Source: Ornithinibacillus massiliensis (GTDB taxonomy: Bacteria > Bacillota > Bacilli > Bacillales > Amphibacillaceae). Taken from it: 64,000 nt of DNA. The stretch spans positions 248,001 through 312,000 of the forward strand of contig NZ_JAGXBY010000004.1 of assembly GCF_018310345.1 (NCBI RefSeq). Reading direction: 5' to 3'. The position numbers and the translations under genes were made by a program. The notes beneath the pieces were generated by a model. The model was not told the origin of the DNA. It was given only the letters and a program-made list of their open reading frames with translations, and did not search any database. Positions 53,275-61,726 of the stretch are shown here, in pieces. The first letter of the stretch is position 1. Every line of letters starts with the position of its first letter.

Positions 53275-54354
53275 ATGTATCGGTTTAAGTTATATAATGT
53301 GAATGAAATCGAAAATTTGAAACAAAGGCTTGAGGATTACAAACAACATTTGGAATCTACAATCACATCAAAAACATCTAATAATTATCCTGAATTGCAT
53401 CAGGCTTTGAATGAGTCAAAGGAAAAAAATATAAGATTAAAAGGAGAATTAAGACGTATGGAAACGCATTACCAGGAACAAATAAATCGTTATGAGCAGC
53501 AGGCTAAAAATATAACTGCCAAATTAGAATCGATAGATGATTCTATTAGTCAATTAAAGTACGATATATCCCAACTTAAAGGGGAAGTAAATGGGTTTCA
53601 ATTTCAAGAACTAATTAACAAATTGAATCAGTTAATCGTAAAAACTGATGAGAATCTACTAACAATAAAACGTGATATGGATCTTCAAGATCAAACCTTT
53701 TCACAAATCAAAGAGCAACTAAAACCAAAATCAGAACCACAAACTGTCTCTAGGCAATCAGATTATCGTCGAGTACAGAATATGCTACAATCAATTACAA
53801 CTAGCAATGGCAACCAAATGCTACCCAATACGACAAGAAGAAAACCAATACAACCAAGCAATTCAAGCATAAATCGGCTCCCAACTCGTGCTAATAATAA
53901 AAACACGACACTTTCCATAAACCAAGGTAGAAAGAGTTTTGTTAATTCACAATATGAATTTAACAAAAATATTATCAAAAAAAAGAAGACACCCAATCCT
54001 GTACAAGAAAATGCTATAAAAGATGAACACCAGAGTCAATCAACTCTAACACCCACTAATCCAGATCCGTTGGTAAATACTAATTCCGAACTAAGTACCC
54101 CAATCATTCCAAGTCCCCAAACAAAACTAATTGAAGAATCCAAACAGGAAAGTGAATCTTTAACAACCTTAAATAAAAATGAAAATGAATCTTTAACAAA
54201 CCTAAATAAAAATGAAAGTGAATCAATAGACTCATCTTCCCACTCAACTAAACAGGATATAAAAACAGAACTACCAAATCAATCTACAGAAAGTGCAGCT
54301 ATGAACGAATCGACTAAAAGATCCTCATTTTTCTCTTTCTTTAAATCAAAGTAG
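53275..54354 (+). CDS. Coiled-coil, low-complexity protein of the spore-type cluster
   Basis: 359 residues from ATG 53275 behind AAAGGGTG; a GTG six codons earlier is less likely. Residues 10-150 are a long coiled coil (ENLKQRLEDYKQHLE, QLKYDISQLKGEV). The rest is disordered, rich in Ser, Thr, Asn, Pro and Lys, with a near-perfect tandem repeat ESLTxLNKNE at about 298-320. It ends in SSFFSFFKSK. No known domain. It is divergent from the cysteine-rich gene and one base from the JAMM gene, so a structural coat role is plausible. Confidence 0.65.
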   Translation: MYRFKLYNVNEIENLKQRLEDYKQHLESTITSKTSNNYPELHQALNESKEKNIRLKGELRRMETHYQEQINRYEQQAKNITAKLESIDDSISQLKYDISQLKGEVNGFQFQELINKLNQLIVKTDENLLTIKRDMDLQDQTFSQIKEQLKPKSEPQTVSRQSDYRRVQNMLQSITTSNGNQMLPNTTRRKPIQPSNSSINRLPTRANNKNTTLSINQGRKSFVNSQYEFNKNIIKKKKTPNPVQENAIKDEHQSQSTLTPTNPDPLVNTNSELSTPIIPSPQTKLIEESKQESESLTTLNKNENESLTNLNKNESESIDSSSHSTKQDIKTELPNQSTESAAMNESTKRSSFFSFFKSK

Positions 54355-54355
54355 C

Positions 54356-54763
54356 ATGAATCGATCAGATATTATAATCCCACATAATCTTTATGATGAA
54401 TTAATACAAATATGTCGTTTGGAACTGCCTTATGAAGCTTGTGGATTATTGGTGGGTACCCCATACCAAATCAATTCGATATGGCCAATGAAGAACGAAA
54501 TAAATTCACCAAATAGATTTTTTGTGAGTAAACCGATTGTAGAGGAGACAATTGACAAAGTTAAAAGTCTGAAGCAGGATATCATTGCAATTTATCATTC
54601 CCACCCTAGTACATTAGCAATTCCTTCCAGAATCGACATCATAAATCATCTTGATAAAAGTGTTGACATGGTTATTATCTCCTTTAAGGAAAACGACCCT
54701 ATCATGAAATGGTATAGAATAATTGGGGGAACCTACAAAGAACGCCCTTTTTTAATAATATAG
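54356..54763 (+). CDS. JAMM/M67-family metallopeptidase
   Basis: 135 residues. The JAMM motif is complete: Glu in LPYEACGLLVG (about 21), then IYHSHPSTLAIPSRID giving His-x-His-x10-Asp with the Ser two residues before. Zinc peptidases of this class remove C-terminal extensions or isopeptide-linked groups. The start follows the previous stop by one base, so the two are coupled. The partner substrate may be the small protein encoded just downstream or a coat protein. Confidence 0.9.
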   Translation: MNRSDIIIPHNLYDELIQICRLELPYEACGLLVGTPYQINSIWPMKNEINSPNRFFVSKPIVEETIDKVKSLKQDIIAIYHSHPSTLAIPSRIDIINHLDKSVDMVIISFKENDPIMKWYRIIGGTYKERPFLII

Positions 54764-54834
54764 AATTATTCGTCCACCCCTTCCTTACAAAATAGAAATA
54801 AATTATAGTAAACAATGAAGGGAGTGCAAATTAT

Positions 54835-55054
54835 ATGATGGCAACTAGTATAGAAAAACCGAGGAGGATTAAAGGAGTCCAAAATTCTAAACTTACTGTT
54901 ACCACTAGACCACAAACATCTATAAGAGGTATATCAATCAAACGAAAAAGTTGTGGTTGCAGCTGGAAACAATACAGTAATCCAAGGAAATCTTAAACCC
55001 CTTCCTGTAATTGATTTGAGCGATAAATTCTATAGTATTACTTATATCGCTTAG
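54835..55054 (+). pseudogene. Small protein gene with a frameshift (or two short frames)
   Basis: From ATG 54835 behind GAAGGGAGTG, 53 codons read to TAA 54994. In the next frame a peptide-like continuation runs from about 54927 to TAG 55052: VYQSNEKVVVAAGNNT, then VIQGNLKPLPVIDL and DKFYSITYIA. Joining the two near 54925 gives one 73-residue protein with a basic start and a beta-rich end. A one-base change within GGTATA is the likely reason. It follows the JAMM peptidase by 70 bp. Confidence 0.5.
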
Positions 55055-55103
55055 GCACCCTGAAAAACTAAAATACACTTCCCAAATTTCTATAAAAGTT
55101 AGG

Positions 55104-55141
55104 AAAAAGAGAGACTGTATAAATTTACAGTCTCTCTTTTT
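55104..55141. terminator. Bidirectional terminator
   Basis: AAAAAGAGAGACTGTA (55104-55119) is fully complementary to TACAGTCTCTCTTTTT (55126-55141). It serves the small gene to the left and the ydjI-like gene to the right. Confidence 0.9.
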
Positions 55142-56147
55142 ATACTAGTTTATACCCACAATTCGAGCAGAAATTTGCTCCACTTGCTTTATTCCCACAG
55201 TTAGGACAGAAATTAGGCCCTGTTCCGGAGGATTGATTAGTAGATTGCTGAGCAGGCTGTCCTTGCTGTTGGTTTTGTTGCTGTTCCTGATTAGTGGATG
55301 GGTTTATATTTTTCATCATTTCATTTGCCATTGTCATACCCATCATCATACCAGCCATATCACCAGCAGTTCCTGAACCTTGCATTTTCCCGGAAGACAT
55401 TGCATCCGTTACTTCGATTTGCTGGTATTTTGATACATCACCGACCATACTATGTTTCGCACTCTTATTCACCATTTCCTGCACTTCTTTTGGATAGTTA
55501 AAGCTACTCACGCTAAAGCCAGTTAGGGTCATACCCATATCATGGATTTCCATATCTAAATCTTCACGAATACCTCTAGATATTTCTAATCCATTAGCTT
55601 GTAAATTAAATAAATCCTTCCCTTCTCGAGTAATCCACTTCATTAGCAATTGATCTAAAATAGAAGTGATACGGATTTTTACATCATCGACTAGATAGCG
55701 ACTTTTTACCCCAGCTATATTATCGATTAACGTAATATAATCATTTACTTTGAACTCGAAAGTTCCGTTCGCTCTAATTGGTAAACCTCCTGGAAGGTTC
55801 AACTGGGGTGCTGGAATATTAATTGCACTTCTAGTACCCCATTTCACATTAAAAATTTTCGTATTAACAAAAATTACTTCGACCCGGAGACCACTGTTAA
55901 ATCCGAACTTGAAACCTTTTAGAGTTGATAGGAAGGGGATAATCTCTGATTCGATATTATAGTCTCCCTCTTCCTTAAAGATTCCTTCTATTTTACCATT
56001 TGATAGAAAAATAGCATCCTGACCAGGACGAAGTATTAATCTACTTCCCTTTTTTATCTCCTTATTATTCCATTTCCAAAATATCATATCATCTCGAAAT
56101 TCTTCCCATTCGATTACATCTGAAAATTGATTTCTAAAAAAAGCCAT
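55140..56147 (-). CDS. ydjI: SPFH-domain protein with C-terminal zinc ribbon (YdjI)
   Basis: 335 residues. The SPFH/band-7 region spans about 25-230, a Gln/Asn-rich linker (about 285-312) follows, and a zinc ribbon closes the protein: NFCPNCGNK...NFCSNCGYK. In B. subtilis YdjI is part of the PspA-YdjG-YdjH-YdjI membrane-stress set; SPFH proteins form membrane-associated oligomers. It is the last gene of the leftward operon. Confidence 0.92.
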   Translation of the reverse strand: MAFFRNQFSDVIEWEEFRDDMIFWKWNNKEIKKGSRLILRPGQDAIFLSNGKIEGIFKEEGDYNIESEIIPFLSTLKGFKFGFNSGLRVEVIFVNTKIFNVKWGTRSAINIPAPQLNLPGGLPIRANGTFEFKVNDYITLIDNIAGVKSRYLVDDVKIRITSILDQLLMKWITREGKDLFNLQANGLEISRGIREDLDMEIHDMGMTLTGFSVSSFNYPKEVQEMVNKSAKHSMVGDVSKYQQIEVTDAMSSGKMQGSGTAGDMAGMMMGMTMANEMMKNINPSTNQEQQQNQQQGQPAQQSTNQSSGTGPNFCPNCGNKASGANFCSNCGYKLV

Positions 56148-56186
56148 CTATAAACTTCCTCTCATTCATTAATAATCTAATTAATA

Positions 56187-56966
56187 TTAAAAGCTACCAC
56201 CTTTACCAGTATATGAGCTCCCTCCTCGGGTAACCCCACCGCCACCTCCGCTTCCTCCGCGGTTGTTATTAGAAGGTTTTTTACGTTTGGTTACATTCTT
56301 GGTTAGGAAAATATCTTTACGTTTTAAAACTTTAAAGTCCCCGGTATAAGTTCGTTCATTTACTGTTACTTTTCCACCAGAGTTATATGCCATTGTTCCA
56401 ACAATTATCCCACCTATTAGTAACGCTATTATAACGTGAAACCATGTATCAAATATAATACTTTCGGGATTAACACCTGGCATATAACGCATGTATCGTG
56501 ACCCAGTTTCCACAAATGTCTTAAATGCATCAAAATATTTATCAGCCGATAATGGAGGAACAAGTTCGTTAAATAGTAAATCTACTCGTTGACTATCTAA
56601 ATGTTTTTGTGCACCTTCAAAGCTTGCGATATAGAAATCCCGATTATCTATATCTATTGCCAGTATGACTGTACTTCCATGGGGCTTATCATATCCAAAA
56701 GCCATTTCATCATAAAAGTCTGCCATATACTGCTCTACTGTTTTTCCATCGGTATCTTCTGTAATAACGATAATAAAATCGGTCTTCCTTTTTTCACTAT
56801 GTTCATCAGCTAACTGTTCTAGGGCTTCAACTTCTTCATCCGATAATAGGTTAGCATAATCATAAATTCGTTGTGTTGAATCATCGGCGAAAACTGTGAA
56901 AGATGAACTATATAGAAAGAGGAGAAATAGAATACCAGGGAATATTACCTTTTTTATATCCCTCAT
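56187..56966 (-). CDS. ydjH: TPM-domain membrane protein (YdjH)
   Basis: 259 residues. An N-terminal signal/anchor helix is followed by the TPM domain (about 30-165) with RIYDYANLLSDEEVEALE and a further helix at about 178-198. The C-terminus is glycine/serine-rich, GGSGGGGGVTRGGSS, ending GKGGSF. TPM proteins are exported and membrane-anchored. The start overlaps the ydjG stop by 4 bp. Part of the pspA operon. Confidence 0.9.
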   Translation of the reverse strand: MRDIKKVIFPGILFLLFLYSSSFTVFADDSTQRIYDYANLLSDEEVEALEQLADEHSEKRKTDFIIVITEDTDGKTVEQYMADFYDEMAFGYDKPHGSTVILAIDIDNRDFYIASFEGAQKHLDSQRVDLLFNELVPPLSADKYFDAFKTFVETGSRYMRYMPGVNPESIIFDTWFHVIIALLIGGIIVGTMAYNSGGKVTVNERTYTGDFKVLKRKDIFLTKNVTKRKKPSNNNRGGSGGGGGVTRGGSSYTGKGGSF

Positions 56967-57991
56967 AAAAGTTCACCCCCAATTGCAAAGGAGAGGATTT
57001 TCATTCCAATAAATGAAATAGCAGCAATACTCCCCCACCAAGCAGCAATCTTCTTCTTGCTAAGGGGTGGCTTTCCAACTACCTTTCCGGTAACACCATT
57101 CATTGCAAATGTATGCTCCTGCTTATCAAAGTCGTAATACACCATCCAAACCGGTAGTAAAACATAATAGGCTTTTCTTTCTCTAGTATTAATGTTTTGA
57201 TCTACGTATTTAACGGAGGAGTATCCATTAATCGTCGAACTTACGTATTTATTAATGTAACTGCTCACCTTAGACTTTACCCTAGGCAGTAGATCTTTAT
57301 TGTCATAATTATATTTTTCTGCTAGATAGCCTGCCAGATAAGCTGTCTTAAAGTCTTTTAACTTCCCAAAATCATAAGGTTCTAGTTTATCCATTAATTC
57401 ATCGTTCATCTTCTTTGATGCGTCTACAGGAACCTTCTGAAAGGTTAAATCAATCTTTCGCTCTACATCATAATATTTCGTTTCTGTATAAACATAGTCT
57501 CCTCGCGTATAGCTCCTTACTTTGGTAGCCTTTGCTCGTACTTCTGCAACACTATGTAAATCATAAAGCCAAAAAGGCACATACATTCCGGTTATGTTCT
57601 TAATGCGGTCAGCCGTCATAAAACCATCCGGAGTAAGGCGACCATTTTTACACCATTTCTTAAAGGCATCCATTGCTTGTTCCTTACTAATTTGAAATGG
57701 TAAGACCAGGTCTGGAGCAAGGCTTCCAGATACTCGGTCAGCTAGTACGACTCCTGCACCGCAGAAACTACAAGAGGTAGCTGACGTATCTGCATCTGTG
57801 ATCACCGCTGCACCGCAGTTATTACATTCGTATTCCTTCGCTTCATCTTCTGAAAATGTATTGATAATATAGTCATCCGAGAATTCCTCAATCGAGTCAT
57901 TCCGCCCGCAACTTGCGCATGATAGGTTACCAGATACTGAATCAAATGCCATATCATCGCCACAGTTAGGACATTTATAATGAATTATCAT
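56963..57991 (-). CDS. ydjG: Zinc-ribbon membrane protein (YdjG)
   Basis: 342 residues. Two N-terminal zinc ribbons (CPNCGDDMAF...CASCGR and ECNNCGAAV...CSFCGAG) occupy residues 8-85, followed by a domain with the family stretch YVPFWLYDL, and a final hydrophobic helix at about 318-337. In B. subtilis YdjG contacts PspA and recruits it to the membrane. It follows pspA by 31 bp. Confidence 0.92.
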   Translation of the reverse strand: MIIHYKCPNCGDDMAFDSVSGNLSCASCGRNDSIEEFSDDYIINTFSEDEAKEYECNNCGAAVITDADTSATSCSFCGAGVVLADRVSGSLAPDLVLPFQISKEQAMDAFKKWCKNGRLTPDGFMTADRIKNITGMYVPFWLYDLHSVAEVRAKATKVRSYTRGDYVYTETKYYDVERKIDLTFQKVPVDASKKMNDELMDKLEPYDFGKLKDFKTAYLAGYLAEKYNYDNKDLLPRVKSKVSSYINKYVSSTINGYSSVKYVDQNINTRERKAYYVLLPVWMVYYDFDKQEHTFAMNGVTGKVVGKPPLSKKKIAAWWGSIAAISFIGMKILSFAIGGELL

Positions 57992-58022
57992 GTGATCACC
58001 TCATATCCCATTATTATATATG

Positions 58023-58679
58023 CTATTTTAGTTTCCCTTTTAATTCTGCCATCTCTATATCAATACTTTCATCATATGGAGAGGAAATAGCCTCTATGTC
58101 AGAATCGATCCCATACCGTAATTCTTCTAAGGCCTCCGCTTCTGCCAACGCCCGATTAGCTTTTTCCTCTAGCTGATCAAATTTTGTTAAACGAACGTTT
58201 GATTGAGACGGACCATTCTCCATTGCTTTCTTCTTACTTTCCGCAACTTGTAGTCGTCCTACTAAAGTATCCCGTTTATTTTTGAGCTCCATTACATCAT
58301 ACTTTAACTTCTCTTGGGCAAGCTTCATTTGTTCAGCCTTCAGTGAGGCAAGTTCATACTGTTTTTCCAAATCCTGTAGCTTCACCTTCAGATTGGCTTT
58401 TTCCATTAAAAATCTACGCGCTTTATCCTCATCATCTACTTCAAGGGATTTAATCGCATAACGCTCCATCTTTTTCATTTCTGACCTGCATTCCTCAAGC
58501 TGTCTACGTGTCCGATTCATCGCTGTTATTGCTGCATCACTTTCCACATTTAATTCTCTTAATTCCTGTTCTATTTCGCGAATAAACCGATTTACTTCTA
58601 CTTCCGGGTCTTCTTCTTTTCTAAATTTCTCCTCTATATTGCTTGCTAAAATAGCTCGAATTCGTTTGAAAGTACTCAT
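58023..58679 (-). CDS. pspA: Phage-shock protein A (PspA/IM30 family)
   Basis: 218 residues, almost entirely helical with heptads. It starts MSTFKRIRAILASNIEEKF and carries the family segment YAIKSLEVDDEDKARRFL. ESCRT-III-like polymers of PspA protect or repair the cytoplasmic membrane. It is first in the leftward operon with ydjGHI, as in B. subtilis, and has a strong sigma-W promoter 40-65 bp upstream. Confidence 0.95.
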   Translation of the reverse strand: MSTFKRIRAILASNIEEKFRKEEDPEVEVNRFIREIEQELRELNVESDAAITAMNRTRRQLEECRSEMKKMERYAIKSLEVDDEDKARRFLMEKANLKVKLQDLEKQYELASLKAEQMKLAQEKLKYDVMELKNKRDTLVGRLQVAESKKKAMENGPSQSNVRLTKFDQLEEKANRALAEAEALEELRYGIDSDIEAISSPYDESIDIEMAELKGKLK

Positions 58680-58718
58680 TTCCGCTCACCACTCTCCTAC
58701 TTTCTATAGTACTATAAA

Positions 58719-58745
58719 TACGGTTAGATAGTGTAAAAAGTTTCA
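58719..58745 (-). promoter_or_regulatory. Sigma-W promoter of the pspA operon
   Basis: The minus strand reads TGAAAC, 17 bp, CGTA, a match to the sigma-W consensus, with the T run after TGAAAC that is typical. The B. subtilis pspA operon is a sigma-W target. This links the operon to cell-envelope stress. Confidence 0.87.
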
Positions 58746-59099
58746 GGAAACTAAAAACATGATTGTCCCTTCCTCCTCATTCGCTACCTTCTTAGGAATA
58801 ACCTACCCAGAAAGACAAAACGCTCTTACCTTTAAATCCCTCATCTAGTGATTATCCTATGCTTATTCACATTTAGGGTAACTAGTACACTATTATTAAT
58901 CCCGTTGTAGGCTTCTAAAATGAAATATAATTGGATAAAACCGTTAAATTATATATTAAAAAATTCGATTAAATGTCGATAATATAGTGGGAGTTGTTCA
59001 TTATTTAAGTTTTGATTGAAGAATAATCTTATTAAAGCATCGTAATGATGCATAATGTAACAAAACTCCTATATTTCAAAAGAGGAGCTGAATTTCACT
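58746..59099. other. Noncoding stretch between pspA and the STAS-like gene
   Basis: AT-rich, without a gene. A small hairpin GCATC/GATGC occurs at about 59037-59051, and AGAGGAGCTG before 59100 is the ribosome binding site. The promoter cannot be placed with confidence. Confidence 0.35.
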
Positions 59100-59450
59100 A
59101 TGGCTGATGGAACTTATACAATGAAGGTTAATGTAGAAAAGAAGACGATTGAAATGACCGTAAGCGGTACCTTTTCTCCTGAAAAAGCTCAACAATTTAT
59201 TGATGATTATCAAAAGAAGGTATCATCCATTAATGCAAGTGAATTTGTCTTAGAATTTGATTGCAGAGATTTGGATGTCGTAACCCAAAAGATGATACCA
59301 ACTCTTGAGAGCTGCTTAGAACTGTATAAATCATCTGGATTTAAAAAAGTAGAAGTAGGGATTAGCAAGAGTGCTATCATTTCCATGCAATTAAATCGCT
59401 TGGCAAAAAAAGTTGGATTAGACAATTTCGAGGTAGTTCAAAAATATTAG
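59100..59450 (+). CDS. STAS-like small protein
   Basis: 116 residues with alternating strands and helices (KTIEMTVSGTFSPEKAQQFID, EFVLEFDCRDLDVV, KVEVGISKSAII), resembling an anti-sigma-antagonist/STAS-like fold. The usual phosphorylatable Ser/Thr motif (D-S-S/T) is not clear. It lies 90 bp upstream of the KAS III-like gene, with a terminator in between, so the two may be linked by function rather than by transcript. Role unknown. Confidence 0.6.
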   Translation: MADGTYTMKVNVEKKTIEMTVSGTFSPEKAQQFIDDYQKKVSSINASEFVLEFDCRDLDVVTQKMIPTLESCLELYKSSGFKKVEVGISKSAIISMQLNRLAKKVGLDNFEVVQKY

Positions 59451-59459
59451 TTTAATGAA

Positions 59460-59492
59460 GGTAAGGAACCATTACGATTCCCTACCTTTTTT
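59460..59492 (+). terminator. Terminator after the STAS-like gene
   Basis: GGTAAGGAA (59460-59468) pairs with TTCCCTACC (59479-59487), followed by a run of T. Confidence 0.75.
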
Positions 59493-59540
59493 ACCATTCA
59501 TTGTATCATTGTATATACTAAATTATTCGAGAGGTTTATT

Positions 59541-60527
59541 ATGACTAATATCAGAATTAGAGCAGTTGATGTTTATCATGCAAAAAAACAAGTTGACAAT
59601 ACTGTATACTTTGAACACTTTCAAAAACAAGGAAAAGATATAACAAATTTCTTACATATAATGGGTAGAAACAAGCGATATGTGATAGATAACCAAGAGG
59701 AAAACACGAATACAATGGCGATTGAGGCTGCCAATCGGGTGTTAAAAAAGGCTGAGCTAGAGGGTAAGGATATCGATATGATTGTTTTTTCGAGTCAAGT
59801 ACCTGAAGTCACTGTTCCTACCAATGCTATGTTCCTTCATCATGCCATTCAAGCAAAAAAGGGCACGGTTATTTTCGATATGAATGCCAATTGTGCTGGA
59901 ATGACAATTGCAGTAGAACAGGCTTCACGATATATGACGTCTAACCCTCATGTTCACACAGCCCTTGTGGTAGGCTCTGATTATCTTTCTTTAGTGGCCG
60001 ATCCAAATGATGCTATGACTTATGCCAACTTCGGAGATGCTGCTAGCGCAGTTATCTTAGAAAAGACCGAGGAAGAAACAGGCTTTATAGATGCTATGTT
60101 TGAAGTAGACTCTAGCAATCGAAATAATATTTTATTTCCAGAGAAGGGACTTGCCCAAACCATTAAAGCTGGAGAAAGAGCAGAATCTATGCGCTGGCTT
60201 CCATTTGATGGAACGATGTCTCTTCCTTATACATATGACATGTTTGAAACGATCTTAGAGAGAAATCAGCTCACTATTGAAGATGTAGATGTGTTCTGCT
60301 TATCTCAATTTGCTAAAGTAAATATTGATAAAATTCAAGAGCGCTTTGATATACCGGAGGAAAAAATCATTTATGTAGGGGATGAGTATGGCTATACCGG
60401 GACAAGTAGTCCCTTCATTGCCCTCCATGAAGGAATTGAAACTGGTAGGATAAAGCGTGGAGACTTAGCATTATTCTGGACCATTGGTGGTGGCCACGAA
60501 TTTATTACGATGCTATTTCGTTATTAA
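59541..60527 (+). CDS. KAS III/FabH-like protein with altered active site
   Basis: 328 residues with the thiolase fold of FabH. The nucleophilic Cys is in FDMNANCAGM. At the expected place of the catalytic His-Gln-Ala-Asn motif there is CLSQFAKVNI, and at the catalytic Asn the sequence is EYGYTGTSSP. The C-terminal FWTIGGGHEF replaces the usual GaG end but retains a His. So it may bind or transfer acyl groups but should not be a normal decarboxylating KAS III. It is not in a fab operon. GAGAGG precedes the ATG. Confidence 0.85.
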   Translation: MTNIRIRAVDVYHAKKQVDNTVYFEHFQKQGKDITNFLHIMGRNKRYVIDNQEENTNTMAIEAANRVLKKAELEGKDIDMIVFSSQVPEVTVPTNAMFLHHAIQAKKGTVIFDMNANCAGMTIAVEQASRYMTSNPHVHTALVVGSDYLSLVADPNDAMTYANFGDAASAVILEKTEEETGFIDAMFEVDSSNRNNILFPEKGLAQTIKAGERAESMRWLPFDGTMSLPYTYDMFETILERNQLTIEDVDVFCLSQFAKVNIDKIQERFDIPEEKIIYVGDEYGYTGTSSPFIALHEGIETGRIKRGDLALFWTIGGGHEFITMLFRY

Positions 60528-60664
60528 TAGATTACTAGATATCACCTTGTTTACTAATTTCTCTTTCATTATCAGAACATAGAGTGAGAATGGTTGACTC
60601 TGATAATGTATGTGGATCGTTATAAAACACAAGGAAAAACGCATAACTTAATGCGAAACCAAAC

Positions 60665-60782
60665 AAGCACAGCTCTGGAAATATACGTATACTTCAATAG
60701 GAGAACGGAGACTTCTTCATGAAGGGGTTTACCATTCTCCCATAGCTAAGCGAGTTATGTTTCCAGAGCAACATCTGTGCTA
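60665..60782. repeat. Dispersed intergenic palindromic repeat, degenerate copy 2
   Basis: AGCACAG...CTGTGCT and CTGGAAAT...TTTCCAG form nested outer arms, GGAGAA...TTCTCC an inner one. CAGCTCTGGAAATATACGTA resembles the start of the copy at 37335-37475. The remainder of 60528-60861 contains no gene. Confidence 0.45.
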
Positions 60783-60861
60783 ATTATTCTATTTTTTAGC
60801 GTCGCTACTAATCAATAGTAAAAATAGTTACGCCTGAATGGTCAATATAATCCAAAACTAT

Positions 60862-60894
60862 ATGATAAAATAGCTTTCCTGCTATTTTTATCAT
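60862..60894 (-). terminator. Terminator of the ABC transporter genes
   Basis: ATGATAAAATAGC and GCTATTTTTATCAT are complementary and lie just after the ATPase stop codon. Confidence 0.7.
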
Positions 60895-60898
60895 TAAT

Positions 60899-61666
60899 TT
60901 AGAATCCCTTTTCCATTAACCATCGCATAATGCTTTCTTCTCTTCTCTTGCTATCGTCATATTGGGTATTATATTTACTCATTTTCTTCTCTCCGACGAG
61001 CTTTCCATCTGCCATTAACAACACTCTATCCGTTTTCGCTGCTACTTTAGCATCGTGGGTAACTAGTAGAATCGTTGTTCCTTGTTTATTAATTTCAGTA
61101 AGGATGGACATAATTTCTGCTGTTGCTTTGGAGTCCAATGCTCCGGTTGGTTCATCTCCAAAAATAATATCCGGTTCATTGATCAAGGCTCTACAAATAG
61201 CAACTCGCTGTAGCTGCCCACCAGATCCTTGAGTAATATCGTTATCTGCTAGCTTTTCAATTCCTGTCATTTTCATTAGTTCCTTTGCTTTTCGATGAAC
61301 TTTATCTTTATCCGCACTTTTAGATACAAGGGCAGGAAACATAACATTATCAATCAATGATAAATTCTTTAATAGATTCATATCTTGAAAAATGAACCCC
61401 ATATGATTCAAGCGAATCTGTGCCAGTTCCTCTTCTTTTAAGCTGGAGATTTCACTACCTCTAAATGTCACACTACCGGATGTCATACGATCCATACCAC
61501 TAATATTATAAAGCAGTGTGGATTTCCCGCTTCCGGACGGTCCCATAACTGATACGAACTCGCCTTCTTCAATCGCCAAGTTTATATCCTTTAAAATAGG
61601 AAATTCTCGGTCACTTCCTAATGCTACATTCTTGTTCAAGCTTCTTGCCTCTATTATTAGGTTCAA
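60899..61666 (-). CDS. ABC transporter ATPase, MacB/LolD-like
   Basis: 255 residues from TTG 61666 with AAGGGAGGAAT upstream. Walker A GPSGSGKST, Q-loop MGFIFQDMNLL, Walker B IIFGDEPTGALDS and switch His LLVTHD are intact. The ABC signature reads QGSGGQLQR in place of LSGGQ. It pairs with the FtsX-type permease 60 bp upstream. Such systems export antimicrobial peptides, lipopeptides or lipoproteins, or act as sensors; no sensor kinase is visible here. Confidence 0.93.
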   Translation of the reverse strand: MNLIIEARSLNKNVALGSDREFPILKDINLAIEEGEFVSVMGPSGSGKSTLLYNISGMDRMTSGSVTFRGSEISSLKEEELAQIRLNHMGFIFQDMNLLKNLSLIDNVMFPALVSKSADKDKVHRKAKELMKMTGIEKLADNDITQGSGGQLQRVAICRALINEPDIIFGDEPTGALDSKATAEIMSILTEINKQGTTILLVTHDAKVAAKTDRVLLMADGKLVGEKKMSKYNTQYDDSKRREESIMRWLMEKGF

Positions 61667-61726
61667 CCCTATTCCTCCCTTGCCAGGTATTCATCACGTC
61701 TGTCACTAAAAGGTTATTTACCGCTT

